Positions 26,568 through 35,697 of a DNA stretch of 64,000 nt are shown piece after piece. The translations under genes were made by a program, and so were the position numbers. The DNA is taken from positions 3,102,501-3,166,500 of the forward strand of contig NZ_CP151099.1 of assembly GCF_038096175.1 (NCBI RefSeq). Reading direction: 5' to 3'. Under the pieces are notes generated by a model. That model made no database searches and was not told where the DNA came from. It saw only the letters and a program-made list of their open reading frames with translations. The DNA is from Nostoc sp. UHCC 0302. GTDB lineage: Bacteria > Cyanobacteriota > Cyanobacteriia > Cyanobacteriales > Nostocaceae. Each line of letters opens with the position of its first letter. The first letter of the stretch is position 1.

Positions 26568-27241
26568 TTCAGGTTTTACTAGTCGAAGATCAAGAGATTG
26601 TCCGCCGCGGTTTAAAAACGCTTCTAGAAATTAAACCCGACTTTCAAGTAGTTGCAGAAGCTAGTAACGGTCAACAAGCCATTGACTTAGTTAAAATACT
26701 ACACACCAAATCTCAGCCACCAGATATTATTCTCATGGATATTCGGATGCCAGTCATGGATGGTGTTACTGCTACTCAACAACTGTGCCAACTATTTCCG
26801 GCTAGCAAAATTTTAGTCCTTACCACTTTTGACGATGCCAAGTACGTCGCAGAAGCCATTCGCTTTGGAGCAAAGGGATATTTGTTAAAAGATACCCCTT
26901 CGGAGGAACTGGCGGAAGCCATCCGCTGCATCCATAGAGGCTACACTCAGTTTGGCCCTGGTATTTTAGAAAAAATTGCTGCTACCACACCCTCCAATGA
27001 GCAAAATCAACCTCAACAACCCCCACCAGGTTTTGCACAACTCACACCCAGAGAACGGCAAGTTCTCAAAATGATTGCAATCGGTTCTAGTAATCAAGAA
27101 ATTGCCCAAGCTTTCTTTCTTTCTCAAGGAACAGTCAGAAACCATATTTCCCACATTCTCACTCGCCTAAATTTGCGCGATCGTACTCAAGCTGCGATCG
27201 TTGCCAATGCATATCTTTCTTATCTGGAGAATACAGAGTAA
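26564..27241 (+). CDS. NarL/FixJ-family response regulator
   Basis: The 225-residue product has an N-terminal receiver (VLLVEDQEIVRRG, phosphoacceptor in IILMDIRMPVMDG, Lys in YLLKDTP) and a C-terminal LuxR-type HTH (LTPRERQVLKMIAIGSSNQEIAQAFFLSQGTVRNHISHILTRLNLRDRTQAA). ATGA overlap with the HisKA_3 kinase marks a classical two-component pair. Its stop codon lies at the edge of a Rep C-terminal fragment. It appears intact, but its sensor has lost its start. Confidence 0.92.
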   Translation: MIQVLLVEDQEIVRRGLKTLLEIKPDFQVVAEASNGQQAIDLVKILHTKSQPPDIILMDIRMPVMDGVTATQQLCQLFPASKILVLTTFDDAKYVAEAIRFGAKGYLLKDTPSEELAEAIRCIHRGYTQFGPGILEKIAATTPSNEQNQPQQPPPGFAQLTPRERQVLKMIAIGSSNQEIAQAFFLSQGTVRNHISHILTRLNLRDRTQAAIVANAYLSYLENTE

Positions 27242-27472
27242 AATATTACGCTCAACAGGTGATTAAACGGGTAGAACACGGCATAGATTCGGTATTACGC
27301 TCAACAGGTGATTAAACGGGTAGAACACGGCATAGATTCGGTGAAAGAATTACTCAGTACGCTCACGAGTGATGAGCGCTGGGGCGTGATGCTGGAGTTC
27401 GAGGAGGTCAGCCCAGAGAAATTTACTCAGTTGCTTGTAGATGCCCCGCAGTGGACTGAATGGATGGCTTGA
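27237..27472 (+). pseudogene. Fragment of the Rep C-terminal module, copy 3, with 49-bp tandem duplication
   Basis: From AGAGTAAAATATTACG this follows the Rep gene from about 10388 to its stop. Its 3' half is almost identical to the Rep gene (GAGTTCGAGGAGGTCAGCCC and the following 40 bp). Bases 27245-27293 are repeated exactly at 27294-27342; 49 bp is not a multiple of three, so the frame is broken. It starts at the stop codon of the response regulator. Confidence 0.8.
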
Positions 27473-27969
27473 TTTTCCTTTGCTACAGACCAGTGACTAT
27501 TAATTCAAATATCATTTTAGTGTGGGTGGACAGTCCTGCAATATCCGAAGCTTCATGAATTGAAGTTACAGCAAGGAGCAAAAAACACTGCTCTCATTCT
27601 ATCAAAAGCTGTTTCCCAGCCGGGCGAGCCTATCGACGTAGCTAATGGTGAGCCACATTAGGATAGGTAAGAAAGGCAGCCGCAGGTTGCTATTAATTTT
27701 GAGGATGGCTATAGATTGGTTGTGTGCAATTAGTTACTTGCAATGTAGTTTAACTGAACGTTTCTTAAAAGCTATTTCTTGTGATTAAGATCACACCACT
27801 TATCAGATCAAGATAGCTATTATCAAGTTACTATATAGCTAATATCTATTAAAAAAATAAATAGAGTTTTCATTGGAATGTATAAACTAGTACATAAGCT
27901 TATAGATACTAAAGTTAATAGATTTTAATTTTACTTAGCCATCTGAAAATCAGAAAAAGGTCAATAGTA
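27473..27969. other. 497-bp spacer, no supported gene
   Basis: The first 240 bp look like decayed coding sequence with no recognisable domain. The part from 27760 is AT-rich and should contain the promoter of the gene at 27970. A ribosome site (AAAGG) lies 9-10 nt before that ATG. Confidence 0.4.
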
Positions 27970-28710
27970 ATGCTTGAACTTTTACTAAAAAACCAATTAA
28001 GCGCTCCCAGAAAGCAAAATTTTAAAAATGAGATTTTGACCAGAATAAAAAATAGAAAAGCAGAACCTTTAAATGCAGAAATCAACTTTTATAAAACTGA
28101 ATTACTTCCATATTTTATTAAATTGAGTCAACACAATCCTGTTTTCAGTGTTACAGAACAATTACGTCTTTTAGTTGGTGTTTGGACACCAATCTGGTCT
28201 ACCGTCTCCTTTCATCAAAGTTTACCTAAAAGAATACAAGAGCAGTCTTTTCAAATTTTTCAGCAGAATGGTTGTTGTGCTAGTGCAGCTCGTTATATTT
28301 TGGGAAAAGAGCCCTCAGTTTGTGGAGATCCTACATCAAAATTACTAGCTTACGACTTCATGGTTATCCAAAAATATGAAGTTAAAAATGGTAAATGGTA
28401 TCTTCAAGACATGGAAAAATTTCAAGCCTTTAAAAATCGAGAAATTCCTTTGACTGTAGAATCAGTTTCTAACTGGTTTATTAATGTAGTTAATACTCAA
28501 ACCAAACCGAACATATCAGAAGCAATTTTACATCCAGATATCAAGTTACAAAACTTAGAAGAATATCATGCTCATCAACCTGAAAAAACCTACTTAACCA
28601 GTTCTCAAATATTTGAGCATTTATATATCGATAGTGACTGGCGGCTAGTGAAAACACAAACAGATGCTTCACAGCTACCTAGTTATACAATTGCCGTAAA
28701 AATACATTAA
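27970..28710 (+). CDS. Hypothetical protein, faint PAP/fibrillin-like pattern
   Basis: The 246-residue product starts at ATG 27970 after AAAGG. It begins with a short helical leader, then LRLLVGVWTPIWSTVSFHQ, which recalls the G-x-W-x-L-x-(Y/W)-T-S start of plastid-lipid-associated (fibrillin) proteins. A beta-rich region follows (KYEVKNGKWYLQDMEKF). The match is too weak to assign. It is flanked on both sides by Rep-tail fragments and is the only intact gene between 27.2 and 29.8 kb. Confidence 0.6.
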   Translation: MLELLLKNQLSAPRKQNFKNEILTRIKNRKAEPLNAEINFYKTELLPYFIKLSQHNPVFSVTEQLRLLVGVWTPIWSTVSFHQSLPKRIQEQSFQIFQQNGCCASAARYILGKEPSVCGDPTSKLLAYDFMVIQKYEVKNGKWYLQDMEKFQAFKNREIPLTVESVSNWFINVVNTQTKPNISEAILHPDIKLQNLEEYHAHQPEKTYLTSSQIFEHLYIDSDWRLVKTQTDASQLPSYTIAVKIH

Positions 28711-28789
28711 AAAAGAATATATTCGTCAGAATTCACTCTTCGGAACCAGAAATACTCCGCACCTGGTGCCAGAATAACTAGTTGTGCAG

Positions 28790-28870
28790 ATTTTCAATGT
28801 TGGGGTGTAATGTTGGAATTTAAGGACGTTGAGCTGGAAAACTGCTCAATCACTTCAGAACTCAGACTTT
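28790..28870 (+). pseudogene. Fragment of the Rep C-terminal module, copy 4
   Basis: About 45 bp translate as QCWGVMLEFKDVELE, matching QRWGVMLEFEEVSPE of the Rep module, but DNA identity is lower than in the other copies. It breaks off soon after. It directly precedes a glycosyltransferase C-terminal fragment. This is the oldest-looking of the four copies. Confidence 0.55.
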
Positions 28871-28881
28871 GAAATTGCCCC

Positions 28882-29115
28882 CTTGCCATTTTGCCGATTT
28901 GGGGTGAAAAGCTCATGCGACTAGGAGTAAGCCCTGCGCCAATTCCGTACAAGAAAATATCAGAAAAAACCTTAGCACAAGCAATTAAAGTAGTACTGGG
29001 TGATGAGGTAATGCAGAAGAAAGCCCAAGAGTTAGGGAAGAAGATTAAGCGTGAAGATAGCGTGGCAAATGCAGTTGAAGCATTTCACCGTCATCTTGGG
29101 ATTATCTTTACCTAA
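28882..29115 (+). pseudogene. C-terminal remnant of a UGT-type (GT1) glycosyltransferase
   Basis: The fragment PIWGEKLMRLGVSPAPIPYKKISEKTLAQAIKVVLGDEVMQKKAQELGKKIKREDSVANAVEAFHRHLG has the C-terminal pattern of sterol/flavonoid-type UDP-glucosyltransferases: PFWGE..LGVGP.PIP and a final helix with ED.VA.AVEAF. The nucleotide-binding and acceptor domains are absent. It is a remnant joined to a Rep-tail fragment. Confidence 0.7.
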
Positions 29116-29311
29116 GAATTTTGACTAACCTTCGATTGGCAAATTCTTATTGAGGACAATAAACGATCGCCCTATGAAATCACAGAAATAAAAGTTTTTT
29201 GCTTTTTGTCCGGAAAGTGTAGAAGTCTTGCTGTCTATCATTACAGACTGAATATTTTATATGTAAAGCTAGGGACAACAGCCTAAAAGTTCTTTATACA
29301 AATTCCACTGC

Positions 29312-29521
29312 TCAACGGCTGTTAGAGAAAATTTTACTAACCGAGATGATTGGTTAAGCGATCACAATACTCGATATTTATTTATATTAGATTGTTTTGA
29401 TGAATTACGTTTAGAAGGAAGAACAGCAAAAGGAATTGAAGATTTTCTTGGGCAAGTAGGGAACTATCAAGCACAAAGAGTATGTAGGCATCAATTCATA
29501 GTGACTGGAAGAATCTTCTGA
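29312..29521 (+). pseudogene. NACHT-type NTPase remnant
   Basis: About 70 codons read RYLFILDCFDELRLEGRTAKGIEDFLGQVGNYQ and then HQFIVTGR, ending at TGA 29519-29521. ILDxFDEL is the Walker B box of NACHT/STAND NTPases and IVTGR the sensor strand after it. No P-loop lies upstream and nothing follows. Complete relatives act in signalling or antiphage defence. Confidence 0.6.
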
Positions 29522-29816
29522 ACAATCTCCGTTTAACTGCCCAACCTTTTATCCTATTTAACTTGATATACCCCTGGTTAACAGTTTTTCCTATTCCCCA
29601 ATTGTCTTTGGGTTTTTCTAAACTTCAATCTATTATTTATAACCTCATCAGTTCAATTTTTATTTTCCTGATTCACCCTGATTTCTACTTTTCCTCTGCC
29701 TAGAGTGACAAATGAGGGTTAACAGTTAACGACTTTAAGTGGAATAATTTATTTTTTGGAGTTTCTTTAACAGATAAAGAAAGTATTGAGTTTCAAAATT
29801 GCCGATACTCATTCGG
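29522..29816. other. Spacer after the polysaccharide cluster
   Basis: This is a 295-bp AT-rich stretch between convergent remnants and the tyrosine-kinase gene. No gene or perfect hairpin was seen. Confidence 0.4.
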
Positions 29817-32012
29817 CTATGAAAAATAACTTTCTGCAACAAGACCTGCTTTTGGGTGTTCTTCTTCCGCACAATAGTAATACTTGTGAGTCTCATTTTG
29901 AGGAATCACACCGTTAACTATCTGTCCTAAGATGTTTTGCCCCGATTTTTCCAAAACTTCTTTAGCAAAAGTTGCATCTCCTGAATTAACTACTCCGGGA
30001 CGAACTACCAAAAAAACTCCGTCAGCCATTTGGCCTAAAGTCGCAGCATCAGCAGCAGTATTTAGTGATGGAGTATCAATAATGACTAAATCATAATTAG
30101 GGGCAAGATTGTCGATTAACTTCGCCATTCGTTTCGAGTCCAACAAAGATGCTGGGCTAGGAGGTACGATTCCCGAAGTGAGGACATCCAAATTATCCAT
30201 CACTTTTTTGATAGCTATGCTAAATTCTGACTGCCCGACAAGTAAATTACTCAAACCTTGATTATTAGTTAAATTCCAAATTTTATGTTGTACTGGACGA
30301 TGTAAGTCTCCATCTATAAGTAAGACTTTCTTTTCCATTTGGGCAACAGCTACAGCTAAATTAGCAGCAACAGTTGACTTACCTTCAGAAGGTACAGAAC
30401 TAGTAATAACTGTAACTTTTAGTTCTTTATCAGCGCTCATAAACCTGAGATTAGCCCGCAGCATTCGGTAAGCTTCACTAATAGCAGAACGGGGCGCATC
30501 CCGAACTACAAGCCTTTGATCATAAGCCTCTGGTTCTTTTTGACTAGGACTAAGAAAAGATTTTTTAGCTTTTTGCCAAGAAGGAATCATGCCTAATACA
30601 GTCAAGCCCAACAATTTCTTTGCCTCATCAATAGTCTTGATAGATTTATCTTTTATTTCTAAAACATATATAGTCGTTAAAGCTGCCAAGATAGCTAATA
30701 AACCTGCACTCAAATAAGCAGTTGTAGAAGAAGAACTGGGTTCATCTGGAACATCAGCTTTAGATATAATGCTAGCATTACCTATCTTCTGGTTTTCAGC
30801 GATGCGGCTTTCTTGCAGCTTTTGAAGCAGAAGTAAGTAAGTAGATTGAGCGCCTTGTACTTTACGTTCTAACTGGCGATGCTGTTGTTCTAATCTCGGC
30901 AAATTGTGCAAACGTTGCTTATAAGTAGATTGTAGGCTAGATAAAGTAGCAGCTTGCTTTGCCAAACCCAAACGAGTTGACTCTAATTCTACGAGCTTTC
31001 CAGATAGTTCTTGTTGTAATGCTCCTAGTTGAAAGTTTTTATTTATTTGTGGTTGAGATGTTCCTCCAACCTGTTGGATACGTTGTTGCCTTAGTTCATA
31101 TAATGACTTTAATTTGTCCTTTAAATCAATAATTTCTGGATGAGTATCTTGCAAAACAGTACGTCTATTTGCGAGTTGTGACTCTAACAGTTGAACTTCT
31201 TTGAACATATCTTGCACCCCTGTATTTTGACTAACAGAAGCCATCACCAATGCTTCTTGGGGGTTCATATCCAATTGTTGACGGATTTCTCGAGATTGTG
31301 CTTCAGTATTGGCAAATTGAGATTGAACCGAGTTAATTTCCTGTTGTAATTCTGCAAGAATTCCCACTGCCCTAGTTGCCTCTTCTTGCAAAGAAACAAC
31401 ATTGTAATCTTCTTTAAATTTTGCTAATTCTGCTTCTGCTTGGCGAACAACTAATTCTGCTGATGGTACTTGTTTTTCTATAAATTTCCGAGCTGATACT
31501 ACTTCAGATCTCAGGGAAAAGATATTTTCCTCTAAATAATTGTCCATCAGATTATTAACAACCTTCGCAGCTATCTCTGGATTGATATCCTGGTAAGAAA
31601 TTTGTATGACATCAGCTCCCTTGACTTCTTTGACTGTCAACTTCTTTATAAATTCCTTGATTTTTATAGGTTCTCCTCGATCATTTTGCATATTAATTTC
31701 TATGATAGTTTTTTTAATGATTGGTAGAGAAGTTATAACTTCTGATTCTGTTTTCAAAGGATTATCTTGAGCATCACGCCCAACTGAATCTAATGTACCA
31801 ATTTGTGTTCCTAATCCTGTGAGACTAGATGTAGAATTTGTTCTTTGCAAGCGCAGCTTTCCTTCTGCTAAATATACAGGCTTTTTCAAAACAGATAAAG
31901 CTATGACTGAAATTATAAAAACAGCTAAGAATGCATTTAAAGCAGGTATCCAGCGATGCTGTAAAATTTGAAAATATTTTGCTAATGACAAGGAAGTTTC
32001 TTGAGTTTCCAT
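29817..32012 (-). CDS. Polysaccharide co-polymerase/tyrosine autokinase (Wzc/BY-kinase type)
   Basis: The 731-residue protein has a Wzz domain between two membrane segments (about 21-42 and 432-451) with a long periplasmic coiled coil (about 160-410). The cytoplasmic kinase follows: Walker A TSSVPSEGKST (537-547), Walker A' LLIDGDLHRP (564-573), Walker B LVIIDTPS (642-649). The tail has clustered tyrosines (YYY 711-713, Y729) that such kinases phosphorylate. The family controls chain length and export of capsule or EPS. It is the last gene of the cluster, 58 bp after the aminotransferase. Confidence 0.93.
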   Translation of the reverse strand: METQETSLSLAKYFQILQHRWIPALNAFLAVFIISVIALSVLKKPVYLAEGKLRLQRTNSTSSLTGLGTQIGTLDSVGRDAQDNPLKTESEVITSLPIIKKTIIEINMQNDRGEPIKIKEFIKKLTVKEVKGADVIQISYQDINPEIAAKVVNNLMDNYLEENIFSLRSEVVSARKFIEKQVPSAELVVRQAEAELAKFKEDYNVVSLQEEATRAVGILAELQQEINSVQSQFANTEAQSREIRQQLDMNPQEALVMASVSQNTGVQDMFKEVQLLESQLANRRTVLQDTHPEIIDLKDKLKSLYELRQQRIQQVGGTSQPQINKNFQLGALQQELSGKLVELESTRLGLAKQAATLSSLQSTYKQRLHNLPRLEQQHRQLERKVQGAQSTYLLLLQKLQESRIAENQKIGNASIISKADVPDEPSSSSTTAYLSAGLLAILAALTTIYVLEIKDKSIKTIDEAKKLLGLTVLGMIPSWQKAKKSFLSPSQKEPEAYDQRLVVRDAPRSAISEAYRMLRANLRFMSADKELKVTVITSSVPSEGKSTVAANLAVAVAQMEKKVLLIDGDLHRPVQHKIWNLTNNQGLSNLLVGQSEFSIAIKKVMDNLDVLTSGIVPPSPASLLDSKRMAKLIDNLAPNYDLVIIDTPSLNTAADAATLGQMADGVFLVVRPGVVNSGDATFAKEVLEKSGQNILGQIVNGVIPQNETHKYYYCAEEEHPKAGLVAESYFS

Positions 32013-32070
32013 ATCAATATGCCTCTTGTGTGGATGAATAAGTTGGGATTTGATTATTAAGGTTTAATAC

Positions 32071-33231
32071 TCAAAAGATTAATACTTGTTCTTTTTTCTC
32101 AGAACCATCATGAACTGCTGTGATTCCATTAATCACTCGCTCCAAATCTGCATCCGTGAGATTAGAACCAGAAGGCAAGCAAAGACCATGCGTAAATAAA
32201 TCTTCTGCCACTGCACCACCAATACATTCACATTCAGCAAAAACAGGTTGGAGGTGTAAAGGTTTCCAGACTGGACGGGATTCAATTTGTTGTGCAGCAA
32301 GTGCGAGGCGGACTTGTTCTCGGTCTGCACCAAAAGCTTTAGGATTTATTGTCAAGGAGGTTAACCAATGAGTAGCACTTCCATAATCAGCTTCTGGCAT
32401 AAATTCTATTCCTGGCAGATTCCTCAAAGTAGAGGTGTAAATCATAAAGTTGCGTCGTCTTGCTGCCACTCGCTCATTCAAAACACGTAACTGACCGCGG
32501 CCAATGCCAGCCGAAACGTTACTCAGGCGGTAATTGTAGCCAATTTCTGAGTGTTGATAATGGGGAGCAGGATCGCGTGCTTGGGTTGCTAAAAAACGGG
32601 CTTTATTTACCAGTTGTTCGTTGTTGGAAACTAACATCCCACCGCCAGAGGTGGTAATAATTTTATTACCGTTGAAGGAGTAAATGCCAATGTTGCCAAA
32701 GGTTCCTGAAGAACGTCCTTTATAGGTGGCTCCTAAAGATTCGGCTGCATCTTCAATTAAAGGGATTCCATAGCGATCGCAAGCTTTTAAAATCGGATCA
32801 ATATCTGCACTTTGACCATATAAATGGACAACCACAACCGCTTTAGGTAATTTGCCAATACGGGCGCGGTATTCTAGGGCTTCTTGCAACAAGTCAGGAT
32901 TCATGTTCCAAGAAATGCGATCACTATCAATAAATACTGGTTTTGCGCCTAAATAGGTAATAGGGTTAGCAGTAGCTACAAACGTCAACGTAGAGCAGAA
33001 AACCTCATCTCCAGACTTAACGCCCACTAGCTGTAAAGCCAAATGCAGAGATGCTGTACCAGAACTCAAAGCAGCAGCATAACCAGCGCCAGTTAATTGA
33101 CAAAATTCTTGCTCGAAAGCATCTACATGCGGGCCAACCGGAGCAATCCAATTAGTGTCAAATGCTTCATGGACGAATTCTAACTCGCGATCACTTATAT
33201 GGGGAGTTGACAGGAGGATTGGTTTATTCAT
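32071..33231 (-). CDS. DegT/DnrJ/EryC1-type PLP sugar aminotransferase
   Basis: The 386-residue protein has the family pattern: SSGTASLHLAL (phosphate site), FVATANPITYLGAKPVFID, the PLP-ring Asp in EDAAESLGA (about 161) and the catalytic Lys190 in FNGNKIITTSGGGM. It transfers an amino group to a keto-sugar nucleotide, as in UDP-4-keto or 3-keto sugars. The CapD/FlaA1-type dehydratase at the other end of the cluster could supply a 4-keto substrate. It lies 13 bp after the ATP-grasp gene. Confidence 0.92.
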   Translation of the reverse strand: MNKPILLSTPHISDRELEFVHEAFDTNWIAPVGPHVDAFEQEFCQLTGAGYAAALSSGTASLHLALQLVGVKSGDEVFCSTLTFVATANPITYLGAKPVFIDSDRISWNMNPDLLQEALEYRARIGKLPKAVVVVHLYGQSADIDPILKACDRYGIPLIEDAAESLGATYKGRSSGTFGNIGIYSFNGNKIITTSGGGMLVSNNEQLVNKARFLATQARDPAPHYQHSEIGYNYRLSNVSAGIGRGQLRVLNERVAARRRNFMIYTSTLRNLPGIEFMPEADYGSATHWLTSLTINPKAFGADREQVRLALAAQQIESRPVWKPLHLQPVFAECECIGGAVAEDLFTHGLCLPSGSNLTDADLERVINGITAVHDGSEKKEQVLIF

Positions 33232-33244
33232 AATTTTTTATTTT

Positions 33245-34258
33245 TTACCTACGAACAGTGACAAGGCGATCACATTTTGCACTCATTGTATTAGTTTGAA
33301 CCTTCAGCCATTGCTCGTTAGAATTTTCCCCATTTGCCCAAGCGATCAAGGCTGCTGGAATATTTGCTCCTGCTACATGAGAAAATGGATATCCACCACC
33401 AAAACGTGGGTTCATTTCCAACACACACGCACTTTTTTGTCCCACAATTACATCACAGTCTAGATTGCCAATATGTCCGATGTTTTTACCTATTTTTTCA
33501 CCTAGCTCTCTAAGAGCTTCATGCTCAACAGTTAATGCTCGATCTGTTTCTCCGGCTCGCATACCTAACTTGTGTTTAACAAAAGTAGTGATGTAATTTC
33601 CATCTAAATTATTAATAATATCTAAACCATATTCTTGTCCCAATATCTTTTCTTGAATCAGGATATACTCATCAGAATCTGTAGAGCTTACATCTGCTAA
33701 AAATGATTTACATATCGTTTTTTTTACACGACGATATGCAAATTTCAATTCTTCATCATCTTCAGGATATTCAATCCCAATCGATGCACTTCCCCATCTA
33801 GGTTTAACAACTAAAGGAAAAGATATTTCTTGATGATTTATGGCTTCTCTCACCTCTTTAATAGAAAGATAAGTTTTAGGAACAGAAATACCCAAATTAG
33901 TTAAAAATTTAAAACTAGCTAATTTGTCAAAACAAATATCAATTACTTCTGAAGACGAAATTACTGGGATAGTCCCTATCTTGAGAAAGCGATCGCGTTG
34001 TTTTGCTAACAGGGGTAATTCTAAATCATTTAGTGGTATCAACAAACGAACCTGGTGTTGTTCACAGATATAAAGTAGTTTGTCAAAGTAGTCTTCATGA
34101 TTTACAGGTGGTAACAAAAAACTTTTATCTGCTTCCTGTAATGCTGGAGCTTCTAGACTAGCATCCCCAACAAGCACCAGACCTCGATTTTCTAAAGCTT
34201 CTTGAAAGAATTTTACAAGGTAATTCCGTCTTCCCACACAAGTCAACATGACATTCAT
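33245..34258 (-). CDS. ATP-grasp ligase (carbamoyl-phosphate-synthase-like)
   Basis: I choose ATG 34258 (MNVMLTCVGRRNYLVKFF); a TTG at 34267 is also in frame. The start is a Rossmann-like preATP-grasp domain. The ATP-grasp core has FPLVVKPRWGSASIGIE (ATP-binding Lys and small loop), EYILIQEKILGQEYGLDI, and the metal ligands in VLEMNPRFGGGYPFSHVAG. Such enzymes form amide or peptide-like bonds via acyl phosphate. In a polysaccharide cluster a likely role is coupling an amino acid or acid to an amino sugar; the substrate is not readable. Confidence 0.88.
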   Translation of the reverse strand: MNVMLTCVGRRNYLVKFFQEALENRGLVLVGDASLEAPALQEADKSFLLPPVNHEDYFDKLLYICEQHQVRLLIPLNDLELPLLAKQRDRFLKIGTIPVISSSEVIDICFDKLASFKFLTNLGISVPKTYLSIKEVREAINHQEISFPLVVKPRWGSASIGIEYPEDDEELKFAYRRVKKTICKSFLADVSSTDSDEYILIQEKILGQEYGLDIINNLDGNYITTFVKHKLGMRAGETDRALTVEHEALRELGEKIGKNIGHIGNLDCDVIVGQKSACVLEMNPRFGGGYPFSHVAGANIPAALIAWANGENSNEQWLKVQTNTMSAKCDRLVTVRR

Positions 34259-34337
34259 AAATATCAACCCTCTGTAGCTGATGGTATTTCTGTAAAACTG
34301 CTGATTATGAAACTAAAAAAAACCACCAACCTCTATC

Positions 34338-35675
34338 TTAGAGATTAGATGAGGTCAATACCTCTTTTGAGGGATCGTATAAGCTAACGATGTATTTTCG
34401 CTTACCAGAATTCAAAACTGGAATTTCGTCAACATAATCAACCTCAATTTGAGCATCGTCTCCTAATAAATGCTTCAGTATCTCAATCATAGATTCTGCT
34501 TCTGAGAATGTTTCGTTAACACAAAGACGGAGACGATAGTGGGTTCTATCCTCTTGAATCAACTGATACTGCTTCAATATACATGAAGGTGAAACATTTA
34601 ATTTCTCAGAGAATATGGAACGCAATATAAAAGGCACAAGCCGTCGCCCCATAGTGTCATACAGCGTATCAGTGCGACGACCTTCTAAAGACTGAAGAAT
34701 CGGAGTCATAAACTGAGAGCAGTCATTGGGAATAATCGAGCCTATGTCACCAGTATCGTAGCGGATCATCGGTAGCGCATAGTTGTAGAGATCGGTAACG
34801 ACAATACGCCCCAGTGTACCCGGAGATACTGGTTCATCCCGATCCAAAGCAAGTATTTCAAAAAGATAGCTAGCAGTGTTGAGATGAAATCGGCCACAGG
34901 TAGAACATTCGTGCGCGAGTACACCACACTCTTGGTTGGAGTATCTTGATAAAATGCGACAGTCGAAAGCCTTGCGGATGGTATCTCGCATATTTGGATA
35001 AAGCGGCTCTGAAAGACACAGAACTCCCTTCACTCCAAAATCTTCCGGAGTATTTCCTTGGGAAATAGCATAGCGAGCAAGGTCATAAATGACGGAGGAG
35101 TATCCAAGAAGTATCTCGATCCGCTTGTCTTTTAGAAGTGTAAGGCGTTGTTGCTCGAAAGAAGCAACGTCTTGAATGCGAACATCAAACTTGACCTCGT
35201 TTTGCATGAAGAGTTTGACTGAGCTTTTTGGTATAGTTCGGAAAAAGCCGTGTCGACATCCAACACTATATCCAACAAGAGAATTAAAGTATATCAGTTC
35301 TGCCAATACTCGTTGGCGCTTACTTGAATTCTGAACGACTCGAAAAGGAGTTCCCGTCGAACCGCTAGTCTCCATTACGTTCAGTTTTTTGTCCTTGAAG
35401 ACTGTTGACTCAAACCGTTCAAATGATTCCCTAATGATATTCTTATTAACTACAGGAAAGTCTTCAAGCTGACTATAAGCATCATAGTTTTTATAATAAT
35501 CTGTTGTCTGAACTGCATGGTTTAAGAGTAATTGTAGCTGCCAGGCTTGATGTTCAGCCAGAAGAGATCCATCTGCTGTCACCTGTTGAATATTGCGAAG
35601 ATGGGTATGGATAGGCGCACCCCGTAGATAATCTAGTCCCCAAAACAAAGCTTTGCGTGTAGTTGTAGTGATCAT
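34338..35675 (-). CDS. CapK/phenylacetate-CoA-ligase-like adenylate-forming enzyme
   Basis: The 445-residue protein has the AMP-binding P-loop ETSGSTGTPFRV and the family order ILLGYSSVIYDLARYAI, SRYSNQECGVLAHEC, IVVTDLYNYALPMIRYDTGDIG, SLEGRRTD and LNSGKRKYIV. Cys residues near 255 (CSTCGRFHLN) form a knuckle common in this family. CapK-like proteins occur in capsule clusters and are thought to activate an acyl or amino-acid substituent. It pairs naturally with the ATP-grasp enzyme 79 bp downstream. Confidence 0.88.
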   Translation of the reverse strand: MITTTTRKALFWGLDYLRGAPIHTHLRNIQQVTADGSLLAEHQAWQLQLLLNHAVQTTDYYKNYDAYSQLEDFPVVNKNIIRESFERFESTVFKDKKLNVMETSGSTGTPFRVVQNSSKRQRVLAELIYFNSLVGYSVGCRHGFFRTIPKSSVKLFMQNEVKFDVRIQDVASFEQQRLTLLKDKRIEILLGYSSVIYDLARYAISQGNTPEDFGVKGVLCLSEPLYPNMRDTIRKAFDCRILSRYSNQECGVLAHECSTCGRFHLNTASYLFEILALDRDEPVSPGTLGRIVVTDLYNYALPMIRYDTGDIGSIIPNDCSQFMTPILQSLEGRRTDTLYDTMGRRLVPFILRSIFSEKLNVSPSCILKQYQLIQEDRTHYRLRLCVNETFSEAESMIEILKHLLGDDAQIEVDYVDEIPVLNSGKRKYIVSLYDPSKEVLTSSNL

Positions 35676-35697
35676 ACAGTTCTGATTTTTTGATTGT

